Shown here: one piece after another, positions 31,479-40,928 of the stretch
Numbering within the stretch: the stretch's first letter is position 1
How the letters are laid out: each line of letters starts with the position of its first letter
NCBI RefSeq assembly: GCF_001969815.1
Contig: NZ_MRBK01000004.1
Coordinates: forward strand, 124,001 to 188,000
Reading direction: 5' to 3'
DNA length: 64,000 bases
DNA from: Bacillus swezeyi
GTDB lineage: Bacteria; Bacillota; Bacilli; Bacillales; Bacillaceae
Notes under the pieces: generated by a model
The model's database searches: none
Told to the model about the DNA's origin: nothing
Seen by the model: only the letters and a program-made list of their open reading frames with translations
Made by a program: the position numbers and the translations under genes

Positions 31479-31482
31479 ATTT

Positions 31483-33153
31483 TTACATTTTTTCAGGTGC
31501 TGAAACACCAATCAGTTTCAGCGCATTATTTAAAGTGATTTGCGTTGCTTTCATCAAGGATAAGCGCGCGCGGCTTTTTTCTTCATCAGCCGGGTCAAGC
31601 ACTTTCTCAGCATTATAAAAGCTATGGAGAACGGATGCCAGCTCAAAAATATAGTTTGTAATGCGGTGCGGAATCCGCTTCTCAGCAGCATCGGCGACTG
31701 CTTCAGGGAATGCGCCGATCGCTTTTAACAAATCGTATTCTTTTTCAGAGCTGATTTTTGCCAGAGCTAAATCCTCATCAAGAGAAAGCCCTTTTTCTTC
31801 GCCTTGGCGCAGCATGCTGCAAATTCTCGCATGTGCATATTGCGCATAGTAAACAGGGTTTTCATTTGATGTCGAGACGGCAAGGTCAAGGTCAAAGTCC
31901 ATGTGTGTGTCGGCGCTGCGCATCGCAAAGAAATAGCGAACTGCGTCAAGGCCGACCTCATCAATGAGATCACGCATTGTGACGGCTTTTCCAGTTCTCT
32001 TGCTCATCTTCATTTTTTCGCCGTTTTTATAAAGATGGACAAGCTGGATGATCTCGACCTCAAGCGTTTCCTTATTATAACCGAGCGCTTCAATAGCCGC
32101 CTTCATACGCGGGATATAGCCGTGGTGATCGGCCCCCCATACATTGATTAATTTTTGAAAGCCGCGGTCAAGCTTGTCTTTGTGATAGGCGATATCAGGC
32201 AGAAGATAGGTGTAAGATCCGTCCTTTTTAATCAGCACGCGGTCTTTGTCGTCGCCAAATGCAGTTGAGCGGAACCATGTCGCACCGCCTTCCTCATAGA
32301 TGTGCCCTTTTTCACGGAGGGCTTCGAGCGCCTGATCAATTTTGCCGTTTTGGTAAAGTGATGTCTCTGAATACCAAACATCAAACGGCACACGGAAGTT
32401 TTCAAGATCTTTGCGGAGCTTGCCTAATTCATATTTCAAACCGTATTCACGGAAAAATGAGAGGCGTTCGCTTTCATCTTCATGGAGAAAACGGTCGCCG
32501 AACTCTTCAGCAAGTTTTTTGCCGATTTCTTTAATATCCTCGCCGCGGTATCCGTCTTCAGGCATCGGCTTCTCTTTGCCCAGCGCCTCAAAATAACGGG
32601 CCTCGACAGATAAAGCAAGATTGTTGATTTGATTGCCTGCATCATTAATATAGTATTCGCGGCTAACATCATAACCCGCTTTTTCAAGAACATTGCACAG
32701 CGAGTCGCCGACTGCAGCGCCGCGGGCATGTCCAAGATGCAGGTTGCCTGTCGGGTTTGCCGAAACGAATTCCACCTGTACGCGTTCTCCGCCGCCGATG
32801 CTTGTTTCACCATAAGCCTCTCCCGCTTCAAGCACAGCGGGAATCAGTTTCGTTAAATATTGATTGTCCATGTAAAAATTGATAAACCCCGGCCCTGCAA
32901 TATCCATCTTATCAATCGATGCTTTTCCTTTATCAAAAGATGAGACGATTTCCTCGGCAATATTCCGAGGCGCTTTTTTCGCAATTCTCGCCAGCTGCAT
33001 CGCCATATTGGTAGAGTAGTCCCCATGAGATTTATCTTTCGGCACTTCTAATACGACTTCGGGAATGTCCTTTTCCTCGGCGAGCCCGGCTTTGATGACG
33101 GCCTCTTTGATTTCCTGCTTCAGCACATCTTTCATTTGTTCGACTATGTTCAT
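31483..33153 (-). CDS. argS: Arginyl-tRNA synthetase
   Basis: Charges tRNA-Arg. 556 residues: N-terminal additional domain, HIGH-type motif [12 protein letters not shown] near residue 138, [10 protein letters not shown] in the KMSKS loop and a C-terminal DALR anticodon-binding domain. Its ATG overlaps the ywiB stop by two bases (ATGA arrangement), so translation is probably coupled. No T-box was found upstream. Confidence 0.96.
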   Translation of the reverse strand: MNIVEQMKDVLKQEIKEAVIKAGLAEEKDIPEVVLEVPKDKSHGDYSTNMAMQLARIAKKAPRNIAEEIVSSFDKGKASIDKMDIAGPGFINFYMDNQYLTKLIPAVLEAGEAYGETSIGGGERVQVEFVSANPTGNLHLGHARGAAVGDSLCNVLEKAGYDVSREYYINDAGNQINNLALSVEARYFEALGKEKPMPEDGYRGEDIKEIGKKLAEEFGDRFLHEDESERLSFFREYGLKYELGKLRKDLENFRVPFDVWYSETSLYQNGKIDQALEALREKGHIYEEGGATWFRSTAFGDDKDRVLIKKDGSYTYLLPDIAYHKDKLDRGFQKLINVWGADHHGYIPRMKAAIEALGYNKETLEVEIIQLVHLYKNGEKMKMSKRTGKAVTMRDLIDEVGLDAVRYFFAMRSADTHMDFDLDLAVSTSNENPVYYAQYAHARICSMLRQGEEKGLSLDEDLALAKISSEKEYDLLKAIGAFPEAVADAAEKRIPHRITNYIFELASVLHSFYNAEKVLDPADEEKSRARLSLMKATQITLNNALKLIGVSAPEKM

Positions 33154-33578
33154 GAATCATGTCCTCCTCTATACGAAATCGACATTTTATGTAAATGCTT
33201 TTGGTCATCGTTTACAATCATATCGTACTCTATGCTGATCTTTCCCTCTGCCGCCTGATGATTGACTGAAATGTCCTTTGTATCAACCCCCAGCTCGAGC
33301 TTTCCGAAAGGCAATTTATAATGAGTGGTGGTGCGGCTTTCCGGCCTAAAGCGCTGTTTCATTTCAATAGCGCCGGAACGCATGACCAGAACTTCGTTTT
33401 CACTTGCTTTGACGATCGTCTTGACCTTCCCTGCTTCATGCTCTTCATGGTAGGTAAGATATATTTTATCTTTTTTCATATAATAAAATCCTGTTGTCCG
33501 GAATTCAATCGTTTCAGCTTCCGATCCTTCCTGGATAACAGATCTCACATGAATCTTTACGGGTGTCTCCTGATCCAT
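33150..33578 (-). CDS. ywiB: YwiB, DUF1934 beta-barrel protein
   Basis: A 142-residue calycin-like protein (DUF1934). Alternating strands such as [22 protein letters not shown] and [15 protein letters not shown] fit the beta-barrel fold. Function unknown. The ATG at 33578 has AAGGAAG 7 bp upstream; sixteen upstream codons are ignored. Cotranscribed with argS, with overlapping stop and start. Confidence 0.85.
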   Translation of the reverse strand: MDQETPVKIHVRSVIQEGSEAETIEFRTTGFYYMKKDKIYLTYHEEHEAGKVKTIVKASENEVLVMRSGAIEMKQRFRPESRTTTHYKLPFGKLELGVDTKDISVNHQAAEGKISIEYDMIVNDDQKHLHKMSISYRGGHDS

Positions 33579-33701
33579 TCCGACACTTCCTTTTTTGATC
33601 CGATTTGACTTGATTAGTATAATCATTCAACAAAAAAAGTTCAACCGCGGTTCCTTATATACTATCTTAACAGAACGTTATAGAAGGTAAACAATTTTTC
33701 T

Positions 33702-33735
33702 AAGAAAAAAGCCGTCCTCAAAAAGGACAGCTTGT
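33702..33735 (-). terminator. Terminator after speB
   Basis: A 10-bp stem AAGCTGTCCT / AGGACGGCTT (one G-U) followed by TTTTTCTT on the minus strand directly beyond the speB stop. Confidence 0.85.
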
Positions 33736-33736
33736 C

Positions 33737-34609
33737 TTATTTTACCCAGCCGAGCAGCATTTCGCGAATCAGCTTGCTTGCCGTATTTGCGGTTTGCTCT
33801 GAATGGTCATAGATCGGTGCCACTTCTACCAAGTCGGCACCTGCGACTTTGACGTCGGAACGGGCAATTTCATGAATCGAAGCGAGCAGCTCTTTGGAAG
33901 TGATGCCTCCTGCGTCAACCGTTCCCGTCCCAGGCGCATGGGCCGGATCTAAAACATCGATGTCGATCGTGACATAAACAGGGCGGCCGGCGAGCTTTGG
34001 CAGAATGGTTTTCAGCGGCTCAAGCACTTCGAACTTGGAGATGTGCATGCCATTTTCTTTCGCCCATTCAAACTCTTCTTTCATCCCGGAGCGGATTCCG
34101 AATGAAAAAACATTTTCCGGACCGATCAATTCCGCCGCCTTTCGGATCGGTGTTGAATGTGAGAGCGGTTCTCCTTCATATTCGACGCGAAGGTCTGTGT
34201 GCGCATCCATATGGATGATGGCAAGGTCGGGATATTTTTTGTACATCGCTTTCATGACCGGCCATGAAACGAGGTGCTCTCCTCCCATTCCGAGCGGAAA
34301 CTTTCCTTTTTCTAAGATGCTGTCGACATATTCTTCAATCATGTCAAGGCTGCGCTGCGGATTCCCGAAAGGCAGCGGGATGTCGCCGGCGTCAAAGAAA
34401 TGAACCTCATCAAGCTCTCTGTCCAAATAAGGGCTGTATTCTTCAAGGCCGATGGACACCTCGCGGATTCTTGCCGGCCCGAAGCGGGAGCCTGGACGAT
34501 AGCTGACCGTCCAGTCCATCGGCATCCCGTAAAGGATGGCGTCCGCCCCTTCCCAATCAGGACGGCTTGCAATAAATACTTTGCCGGAATATGCTTCATC
34601 AAATCTCAT
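33737..34609 (-). CDS. speB: Agmatinase
   Basis: Hydrolyses agmatine to putrescine and urea, feeding spermidine synthase encoded just upstream. 290 residues of the ureohydrolase family; binuclear manganese ligands lie in GGEHLVSW, IIHMDAHTDLR and TIDIDVLDPAHAPG. It starts 51 bp after speE with AGGAGGTTCATGAG before the ATG. Confidence 0.95.
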   Translation of the reverse strand: MRFDEAYSGKVFIASRPDWEGADAILYGMPMDWTVSYRPGSRFGPARIREVSIGLEEYSPYLDRELDEVHFFDAGDIPLPFGNPQRSLDMIEEYVDSILEKGKFPLGMGGEHLVSWPVMKAMYKKYPDLAIIHMDAHTDLRVEYEGEPLSHSTPIRKAAELIGPENVFSFGIRSGMKEEFEWAKENGMHISKFEVLEPLKTILPKLAGRPVYVTIDIDVLDPAHAPGTGTVDAGGITSKELLASIHEIARSDVKVAGADLVEVAPIYDHSEQTANTASKLIREMLLGWVK

Positions 34610-34623
34610 CTCATGAACCTCCT

Positions 34624-34652
34624 GAAAAAAGCGCAGAATCGTCTTCTGCGCA
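34624..34652 (-). terminator. Intercistronic terminator-like hairpin between speE and speB
   Basis: GCGCAGAA-TTCTGCGC stem with 5-nt loop followed on the minus strand by six T. It lies inside the speE-speB gap and should lower speB transcription relative to speE unless read through. Confidence 0.7.
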
Positions 34653-34660
34653 AACTGTTT

Positions 34661-35491
34661 TTATTTGATTAAGTCGCTGACGAATTTCGGAAGAACGAAT
34701 GCCGCTTTATGGATCTCTTTTGTATAGTATTTCGTATCGATATCAAAGAAGCGGCTGTCCTCCACTGCAAGAGGATCGTATTTTTTCGAACCGATTGTAA
34801 ACGTCCACAAACCGCTAGGATATGTCGGAATGTTGGCCAAATACAGCTTTGTAATCGGGAAGATCTCCTTTACATCACGCTGAACATTTGTAATCAGTTC
34901 AGGCGTAAACCAAGGGTTGTCCGTCTGGGCGACGAAGATGCCGTCTTCTTTCAGCGCTTTTGAAATTCCTGCATAAAAGCCTTTTGAAAATAAGTTGACA
35001 GCAGGCCCTACCGGTTCCGTAGAGTCAACCATGATGACATCATACTCATTTTCCGATTTGGCGATGTGCATGAAGCCGTCATCGACTTTCACTTCAACGC
35101 GCGGATCATCAAGTTTGCCGGCAATGGAAGGCAAAAACTTTTTGGAGTATTCAATAACCTTGCCGTCGATATCGACAAGCGTCGCTTTTTTAACCCCCGG
35201 ATGCTTTAAAATTTCTCTGATAACGCCTCCGTCTCCGCCGCCGACAACAAGCACCTGCTCCGGATTCGGATGCGTAAACAGCGGAACATGGGCCACCATT
35301 TCGTGATAAACAAACTCATCTTTTTCAGATGTCATAACCATGCCGTCCAAAAACAGCATGTTTCCGAATTCCTCCGTCTCCGCCATTTCGAGTTTTTGAA
35401 AGTCTGTTTGCTCTGTATGTAAAGTCTTGTTGATTTTCATCGTAATGCCAAAATTTTTCGTTTGCTTCTCTGTATACCAAAGTCCGCTCAA
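34661..35491 (-). CDS. speE: Spermidine synthase
   Basis: Transfers aminopropyl from decarboxylated SAM to putrescine. 276 residues. [16 protein letters not shown] (SAM-binding), [16 protein letters not shown] and [11 protein letters not shown] carry the dcSAM and putrescine Asp residues. It begins with TTG at 35491 (AGGAAGATGACGCT upstream) giving [15 protein letters not shown], as in the B. subtilis enzyme. Confidence 0.95.
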   Translation of the reverse strand: MSGLWYTEKQTKNFGITMKINKTLHTEQTDFQKLEMAETEEFGNMLFLDGMVMTSEKDEFVYHEMVAHVPLFTHPNPEQVLVVGGGDGGVIREILKHPGVKKATLVDIDGKVIEYSKKFLPSIAGKLDDPRVEVKVDDGFMHIAKSENEYDVIMVDSTEPVGPAVNLFSKGFYAGISKALKEDGIFVAQTDNPWFTPELITNVQRDVKEIFPITKLYLANIPTYPSGLWTFTIGSKKYDPLAVEDSRFFDIDTKYYTKEIHKAAFVLPKFVSDLIK

Positions 35492-35662
35492 AGCGTCATC
35501 TTCCTTTCATGTTAAGCTGTATTTCCATCTATTTTTCTCGTCCAAAGCGACGATTATTCTGCCTGCAGCATCGGTTTTACCTAAGGAGAAAGTATAGAGG
35601 AATTAAGGATAATTGTAAAGACAGATCGTCCCATGTCAATCCGTTGTCTTGTGATAAAAATA

Positions 35663-35691
35663 TTCCCATTGGTTCTTTTTTCATTTATAAT
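35663..35691 (+). promoter_or_regulatory. Candidate SigA promoter before the membrane protein gene
   Basis: TTCCCA, a 17-bp spacer, and a perfect TATAAT, 75 bp before the ATG at 35766. The -35 is weak. Confidence 0.4.
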
Positions 35692-35765
35692 GGCTAAGCT
35701 TATCAACAGTATGTGACAAAGGGGGAAGCCCCTTTATTCATAAGCTCCTTGGGGGTATTGCTTTT

Positions 35766-36494
35766 ATGATCAAACATGTTTTGACACGGTATATATTCGA
35801 TCGGCGAAAAAGGTTTTTCTCCGCTTTTTTGCTGATTGGCGCAAGCCTTTGGTTTTTTGAGCCTGTTTATATCGGGCATTCCGCTTCTCCATCATTGCTC
35901 GACTGGCTGCTGGAAGTGAGCGGCTCACTCTTTTTGCTCCATGTGATCGCTGTTTTGGCTGCAGTATTATTATTTTTCGGCGCCACACAATGGCTGAGTT
36001 CATCCGGCATCTTATCGGCGGCGAAGCGCAGCAGACTGTTTTTGGCATACGTCTCCCTCGGGACATTCACCGCCGCTTTTGTGATCATCAGTCTATTGTT
36101 TTGGAGCGTCATGATTGGCTGGTTTAAATTTAACGGGTACGGCTCAGCAAATATTCACCCCTTTTTTGAATTAGCAAGCTCACCTGTTTTATTGATTGCA
36201 TCCCGTTTGTTCATTGATTGGTGGTCGCTTTGCTTTCTGATTTTTCTGGGGCTTTCGGGGGCATTGGCCTCCAAAAAAAGACTGCTCTCATTATGGCTGC
36301 CGCTGTTATGGACCAGCGGCTTATTAGCCCTTTTCAAACTAAATGTCTCCTTTAATGGGCTGCTGCCTGCGGAAGGAATGCTGCTGTCCATCCATGCAAA
36401 CGGAGCCTCGCTATTGATGATCATGTCGGCAAACGAAGGAGCCGTTCTGATCTTATGGTGTATTTTATATCGGGTCATTGAGAACGGAAGATAA
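35766..36494 (+). CDS. Uncharacterised polytopic membrane protein
   Basis: A 242-residue hydrophobic protein with about six predicted helices: near 17-36, 55-76, 93-118, 133-150, 158-176 and 187-205, plus a final hydrophobic segment near 213-235. The N-terminus is basic. I do not recognise the family; size and look recall small permease-like subunits, but no ATPase is adjacent. It stands alone, with its own terminator, between speE and pbpG, where B. subtilis 168 has no such gene. GGGGG lies 10 bp before the ATG. Confidence 0.65.
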   Translation: MIKHVLTRYIFDRRKRFFSAFLLIGASLWFFEPVYIGHSASPSLLDWLLEVSGSLFLLHVIAVLAAVLLFFGATQWLSSSGILSAAKRSRLFLAYVSLGTFTAAFVIISLLFWSVMIGWFKFNGYGSANIHPFFELASSPVLLIASRLFIDWWSLCFLIFLGLSGALASKKRLLSLWLPLLWTSGLLALFKLNVSFNGLLPAEGMLLSIHANGASLLMIMSANEGAVLILWCILYRVIENGR

Positions 36495-36521
36495 AGACGC
36501 ATGTTAACATGCGTTTTTTCT
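36493..36521 (+). terminator. Terminator after the membrane protein gene
   Basis: Palindrome ACGCATGTTAACATGCGT followed by TTTTT C TTTT. Confidence 0.85.
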
Positions 36522-36531
36522 TTTAGGCTTG

Positions 36532-36561
36532 TTTAAATCCTCCTCTTTTTCCTCATAATGA
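36532..36561 (+). promoter_or_regulatory. Candidate SigF promoter of pbpG
   Basis: GTTTA, 15-bp spacer, CCTCATAATG. Two mismatches to the SigF -10 (GGNNANAHTR), but the core CATAATG is identical to the one before spoIIR. pbpG is SigF-dependent in B. subtilis. Confidence 0.45.
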
Positions 36562-36597
36562 TAAGAACATTTTATTTTTCTGGGAGGAGATTTTAGC

Positions 36598-38670
36598 ATG
36601 GACATGATGACGGACAAGCGGGTCCGTTTGACCATCAAGACGATACGGGCTTTTTTGTTCATGGGAGCATTGCTGCTGATCTTCCTTTCAATCATCATCA
36701 TGACGGTGGTGCTGGCCGCCAAATGGCAAGGCGCCCCTTCCATCCAAGTGCCAAGATCCACCGTACTTTATGACGGAAACGGAAAACAAATGGGTGAAAC
36801 CCATTATGGACAAAAACGGTATTGGGTATCGCTGGAGGACATAAATCCAGCCGTCATTGATGCGACGCTTGCCGTTGAAGACCGGAACTTCTTCCGGCAT
36901 CACGGTTTTGACTATGTGCGGATGGCCGGAGCCGTCATTGCCGATCTGAAAGCAATGTCCAAGGTTCAAGGAGCCAGCACCATTACCCAGCAATATGCGA
37001 GAAACCTCTATCTCGGGCATGATAAAACATGGAAAAGAAAGTGGAATGAAGCTTTTTATACGATACGCCTCGAACAAAACTATTCAAAGAAAGACATTCT
37101 GGAAGGCTATTTAAATACGATTTATTACGGGCACGGGGCTTACGGAATAGAAGCCGCTTCCCGTTTGTATTTTGGAAAACGGGCCAAGGATTTAGGTACG
37201 GCGGAGGCTGCGCTGCTTGCCGGCATTCCAAAAGGGCCGTCGGTTTATTCTCCATTTGCTAATGAAAAAAAAGCGAAAATGCGGCAGGAAATGATCCTGA
37301 CGATCATGGGAAAAGAAAAAAAGCTGACGAAAAAGGAGGCGGCAGCGCTCAAAAAAATGCCGCTCTCTTATCAAAAGCAGGCTGAGCAAGACACGAAGAA
37401 AACAGCTCCATACTTCTATGACGAAGCCGTAAAGGAAATTGCCCGGGTACTTCACTTGACACCAGAACAAGTGGAAAGCGGCGGCTATAAGGTTTACACA
37501 ACGCTAAACCCCCGCCTGCAGAAAATCGCCGAGCAGACGATCGAGAATACAGTCGACTCAGAGTCCGATATCCAAGCGGGATTTGCCGCGGTCAATCCAT
37601 ATGACGGCAGCGTTCTTGCGCTTGTCGGAGGTCGCGATTATCAAAAAAGCCCATTTAACCGTGTCACACAGGCAAGACGACAGCCCGGGTCAACGATGAA
37701 GCCTTTTTTGTATTATTCGGCCATCCAAAACGGATTTACGCCCTCAACACGGATGAAGAGCGCTGAAACGACATTTGAGCTCGGACAGGGCAGCGCCTAT
37801 TCTCCAAGCAATTATCACGGCTATTATGCGGACGGTCCCATCACCCTTTTGCAGGCTTTGGCCCTGTCGGATAATATTTACGCGGTGAAGACACACCTCT
37901 TTCTCGGCATGGACAAACTGGTCGGCGCCGCCAAGCGGTTCGGCATCACAAGCCCCCTGCAAAAAGTGCCTTCACTGGCTCTCGGAACATCTCCCGTGAA
38001 GCCGATTGAAATGGTAAACGGGTACGCGATGTTTACAAACGGCGGAAAAAAAGTCGAACCTTCTTTCATTACGAAAATCACTGATCCAAACGGAAAGGTG
38101 CTTTACGAAAAACCGAAACGGCACAAACAGGTCCTTGATCCTAAAGCCGCTTTTATTACGGCGGACATGATGACCGGAATGTTTGACAAATCCCTTAACG
38201 GCTACACATCAGTCACCGGCCGAATGATTGCTGATAAACTGTCACGCCAATATGCCGGAAAATCGGGAACGACCAGTACAGACAGCTGGATGATCGGCTT
38301 TTATCCCGGCCTCGCCGCCGGTGTATGGACCGGTTATGATAAAGAGCGGACAATCGATGCCGTAGCCGAAAAAAACTATGCTAAACAAATCTGGGCAGAT
38401 TTTATGGAAAGGGCGCTTGAAGACGAACCTGCGGCAGCGTTAATCCCGCCAGAAGGCGTGAAAAGCCTGTATATCGATCCTGCAACAGGCTATGCGGCCG
38501 CACCAAGCTGTCCATCCAAACACCTCGCTTATTTTATCGAGGGAACAGAACCTGAACAGGTCTGCTATGGAAAGGAGACCTATCAAGACAAGAAAGAAGA
38601 ACGGAAAAAACCGGCGAAACCCGAAAAGCGAAAGAAATGGTGGGAAAAGTGGTTTAGGAATGACGAATAA
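36598..38670 (+). CDS. pbpG: Penicillin-binding protein 2D (bifunctional class A)
   Basis: Forespore glycosyltransferase/transpeptidase acting in germ cell wall synthesis, redundant with PbpF in B. subtilis. 690 residues: signal-anchor at about 15-42, GT51 domain with catalytic E94 in AVEDRNFFRHHG and GASTITQQ, and a transpeptidase domain with S365-T-M-K368, SDN, and K555-S-G. A Lys/Glu-rich tail follows. The ribosome-binding site is GGGAGGAG, 7 bp upstream. Confidence 0.94.
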   Translation: MDMMTDKRVRLTIKTIRAFLFMGALLLIFLSIIIMTVVLAAKWQGAPSIQVPRSTVLYDGNGKQMGETHYGQKRYWVSLEDINPAVIDATLAVEDRNFFRHHGFDYVRMAGAVIADLKAMSKVQGASTITQQYARNLYLGHDKTWKRKWNEAFYTIRLEQNYSKKDILEGYLNTIYYGHGAYGIEAASRLYFGKRAKDLGTAEAALLAGIPKGPSVYSPFANEKKAKMRQEMILTIMGKEKKLTKKEAAALKKMPLSYQKQAEQDTKKTAPYFYDEAVKEIARVLHLTPEQVESGGYKVYTTLNPRLQKIAEQTIENTVDSESDIQAGFAAVNPYDGSVLALVGGRDYQKSPFNRVTQARRQPGSTMKPFLYYSAIQNGFTPSTRMKSAETTFELGQGSAYSPSNYHGYYADGPITLLQALALSDNIYAVKTHLFLGMDKLVGAAKRFGITSPLQKVPSLALGTSPVKPIEMVNGYAMFTNGGKKVEPSFITKITDPNGKVLYEKPKRHKQVLDPKAAFITADMMTGMFDKSLNGYTSVTGRMIADKLSRQYAGKSGTTSTDSWMIGFYPGLAAGVWTGYDKERTIDAVAEKNYAKQIWADFMERALEDEPAAALIPPEGVKSLYIDPATGYAAAPSCPSKHLAYFIEGTEPEQVCYGKETYQDKKEERKKPAKPEKRKKWWEKWFRNDE

Positions 38671-38689
38671 GACTCCTAACCTAAAATAA

Positions 38690-38720
38690 ATAAAAACCCC
38701 CGGAAATCCGGGGATTTTTC
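38690..38720. terminator. Bidirectional terminator between pbpG and ywhD
   Basis: A stem of AAACCCCCGGA / TCCGGGGATTT type with three-nt loop, A-run before and T-run after. Confidence 0.9.
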
Positions 38721-39235
38721 TATTCCTGCAGCAATCCTTTTTTCAGCTCATCAGACGAACGATCCCAAAGCCCCTGATCGTGGTTTTTCAGGAAATCGGC
38801 AAGGACGCGCTTTGAATCGTCATCCATGTGATCGACGATAATCTTCCGTTTCATGGACTTATCCATGAAATTGACATGTTCGGGAAGCGACTTGTAGCCG
38901 CGGCGGATGCTTCTGTCGACCGTCATTTCACAAGCGGTCACACCAGCGTAATAAGGCCCTTCTTCCCTGCGGTCGATGGTTACCCAGACGAGCCAGTAAG
39001 GCTTGCCGTTCGGCACATCCTCTTTATTCGGAAGAAATTTAATTCCTTTTTCTACAGTGCTGCGGGCATGCATGGCACCGATATCAACGAATGCTTCTTT
39101 CTCTAGAACGTCGACAAAGACGGGGGATATGTTATCAAGGCTTAAAGCGCCTGCACCAAATCCTCCGTGTCCATCCGTCGGATCGCTTTTAATGATATTG
39201 AATCCGATTGTTTTTTTCTTTTTTCCTTGTTCCAT
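38720..39235 (-). CDS. ywhD: YwhD family protein
   Basis: A 171-residue soluble protein of the YwhD family, function unknown. Conserved-looking blocks are GGFGAGALSLDNISPV, YWLVWVTIDRREEGPYYAG and RGYKSLPEHVNFMDKSMK. Start at ATG 39235, 9 bp after GGAGG; a TTG three bases upstream is possible. It lies 13 bp downstream of ywhC, probably one transcript. Confidence 0.85.
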   Translation of the reverse strand: MEQGKKKKTIGFNIIKSDPTDGHGGFGAGALSLDNISPVFVDVLEKEAFVDIGAMHARSTVEKGIKFLPNKEDVPNGKPYWLVWVTIDRREEGPYYAGVTACEMTVDRSIRRGYKSLPEHVNFMDKSMKRKIIVDHMDDDSKRVLADFLKNHDQGLWDRSSDELKKGLLQE

Positions 39236-39248
39236 CAAAAAATACCTC

Positions 39249-39932
39249 CTACATCAGCGGCCGAAAAACGCTGTTGAAAATCGAAATAATCAATTCCCGC
39301 CCGTCATTCAAAAATGGCCAGAATACATATTGCCCGAGCGGTGTAATGACGATAATCAGAAAAACGAGGGAGCCGTAAGCTTCATATTTCGTCAGCTTCG
39401 CCCGCAAGTCAGGCGCGACAACATCCTGTATGACCCGAAATCCGTCAAGCGGCGGAAACGGCAGCAAATTAAAAAGAAATAAAAGCAGATTTAAATTGAT
39501 CCAAATTGTAAGGAACTGAACCAATCCGAGATAAAAACCGGAAGGCAGCACTGAAGACAGCTTTGCAGATAACAGTATCAAAATAAAACCGAGCAAAGCA
39601 AGAATCAGATTGCTGATTGGGCCGGCTATCGATACGAGAACCCCGGCAAGCCTTGGCTTTTTAAAATAAAAGCGGTTGACGGGCACCGGCTTCGCCCAGC
39701 CGAATCCCATTAAGAAAATCAAAATCGTCCCAAACGGATCAAGGTGTTTAAGTGGATTTAAAGTGAGCCTTCCCTGCCGTTTGGCCGTTTCATCGCCAAA
39801 TTTGTATGCCACATACGCATGGGCAACTTCATGCACAGTAAATGCGGCAGCAAGCGTCAATACAACATATGGAATCATTTCCAGCGGATAAATAAGAAAC
39901 CGATCTAAAATTGGATTTTCCCTCTTTCTCAT
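39249..39932 (-). CDS. ywhC: Site-2-type metalloprotease (M50) YwhC
   Basis: A membrane zinc metalloprotease of the rhomboid-like S2P group III. Zinc motif HEVAH and the second ligand motif FNLLPFPPLDGFRV are both in or next to membrane helices; four to six helices in all. Substrate unknown. The start is unclear: the ATG at 39932 has no good ribosome-binding site, while AAGAGGG lies 8 bp ahead of an ATT codon at 39911 where the homologous proteins begin. Confidence 0.85.
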   Translation of the reverse strand: MRKRENPILDRFLIYPLEMIPYVVLTLAAAFTVHEVAHAYVAYKFGDETAKRQGRLTLNPLKHLDPFGTILIFLMGFGWAKPVPVNRFYFKKPRLAGVLVSIAGPISNLILALLGFILILLSAKLSSVLPSGFYLGLVQFLTIWINLNLLLFLFNLLPFPPLDGFRVIQDVVAPDLRAKLTKYEAYGSLVFLIIVITPLGQYVFWPFLNDGRELIISIFNSVFRPLM

Positions 39933-40015
39933 ATACAAAGATTTACTATCTTCAGTATACTATAAGAGCAACTGATCCTAAAGTGAACGAGTATTTTTTA
40001 AAAGGAGGAAAAAAC

Positions 40016-40201
40016 ATGCCATACGTAACTGTACAAATGCTGGAAGGCCGTACTGACGAGCAAAAAAGAGACCTCGTGAAAAAAGTGACCGATGCCGTCT
40101 CTGAAACAACGGGTGCACCGAAGGAAAAAATCGCGGTCATTATCGAGGAAATGAAAAAGGAAAACTACGGGGTCGCCGGCAAACGCATGAGCGACATTTA
40201 A
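40016..40201 (+). CDS. ywhB: 4-oxalocrotonate tautomerase family protein YwhB
   Basis: A 61-residue member of the tautomerase superfamily; after Met removal Pro1 is the catalytic base, and Arg11 is kept. Position 39, a catalytic Arg in true 4-oxalocrotonate tautomerase, is Ala here, and position 50 is Tyr. Physiological substrate unknown. AAAGGAGG lies 6 bp before the ATG. A second tautomerase in the aromatic operon (48703-48894) keeps Arg39. Confidence 0.9.
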   Translation: MPYVTVQMLEGRTDEQKRDLVKKVTDAVSETTGAPKEKIAVIIEEMKKENYGVAGKRMSDI

Positions 40202-40204
40202 TCA

Positions 40205-40240
40205 GCAAGGCGTCTGCCGCTTGATGCGGGACGCCTTTTC
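40205..40240 (+). terminator. Terminator after ywhB
   Basis: A long imperfect stem AAGGCGT...ACGCCTT with inner GCCGC/GCGGG pairing and a TTTT end, directly after the ywhB stop. Confidence 0.75.
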
Positions 40241-40369
40241 AGATTGTTTATACCAAGCTTTGTTTCCTTCGATCTTCTTCATCCCAGACATCGACTGAAT
40301 ATGTGCACTCATCGTCTATCATGCAGCGGATTCCGCTTCCCTTCCCAGCCTTTTACAAAAAAGCAAAAC

Positions 40370-40398
40370 AAAAAAACCTGTCCATTCGACAGGTCTTT
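40370..40398 (-). terminator. Terminator after ywgA
   Basis: A 7-bp stem ACCTGTC / GACAGGT with T-rich minus-strand tail TTTTTTTGTTTTGC. Confidence 0.85.
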
Positions 40399-40898
40399 TA
40401 ACAAAGGTCTCTGAGATTTTTGATGTAAGCGACAGCCTCATCAAATTCTTCGTCTGTATATCGCTGTTTGCTTTTGATTGTAAACACTTTGTCCCTGATC
40501 TCTTTCTGATCCAATCCTTCAAAATAAAGAATCGTAGAAACCAATTCCAAAAACCGCGAAGACTGGCGGTTGACATCATCTATATAGGCTTTAATATCCT
40601 GCATGTCCAGCTCACATTGGTTGAGGAATTGGCTTCCCGCCTCTGTGGGAGAATACCGGTATTGGTAATACCCGCCTTTTTTCTCTTTAACTTCATGGAG
40701 AAACCCGAGATTGCAAAGTTCTTCAACCTGAAGCGTCAGCTCCTCCGAGTACGGCCCGTAAAAATGGAAGTCGTATTTCTCATAAAAGGGAAGATCCAAT
40801 TTTTTAGCGATATAAATGATTTTTTGCAGCTTTTTTCGCCCGATAATTTCTCCCGAATCTGAGAAGACCTTCATCAGCTTTGCATGTTCTTTTAACAA
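40398..40898 (-). CDS. ywgA: YwgA family protein
   Basis: A 166-residue soluble protein resembling B. subtilis YwgA and distantly the GepA/SocA-type antitoxin-like fold: GRKKLQKIIYIAKKL at the start and FHFYGPYSEELTLQVEEL, then a winged-helix-looking GYYQYRYSPTEAGSQFL. Function unknown. It lies 30 bp downstream of... in fact upstream neighbours in the transcript are absent; ywfO is the next gene downstream-oriented partner on the same strand, ending at 40929 with 30 bp between them, so ywfO-ywgA is likely one operon. Confidence 0.82.
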   Translation of the reverse strand: MLKEHAKLMKVFSDSGEIIGRKKLQKIIYIAKKLDLPFYEKYDFHFYGPYSEELTLQVEELCNLGFLHEVKEKKGGYYQYRYSPTEAGSQFLNQCELDMQDIKAYIDDVNRQSSRFLELVSTILYFEGLDQKEIRDKVFTIKSKQRYTDEEFDEAVAYIKNLRDLC

Positions 40899-40928
40899 AT
40901 CCCCGACATCTCCTTCATCCTTTTCTTT

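Noticed and set aside
31483..33153. T-box leader for argS
   Set aside because: argS is translated in overlap with ywiB, and no T-box motif is seen upstream of ywiB.
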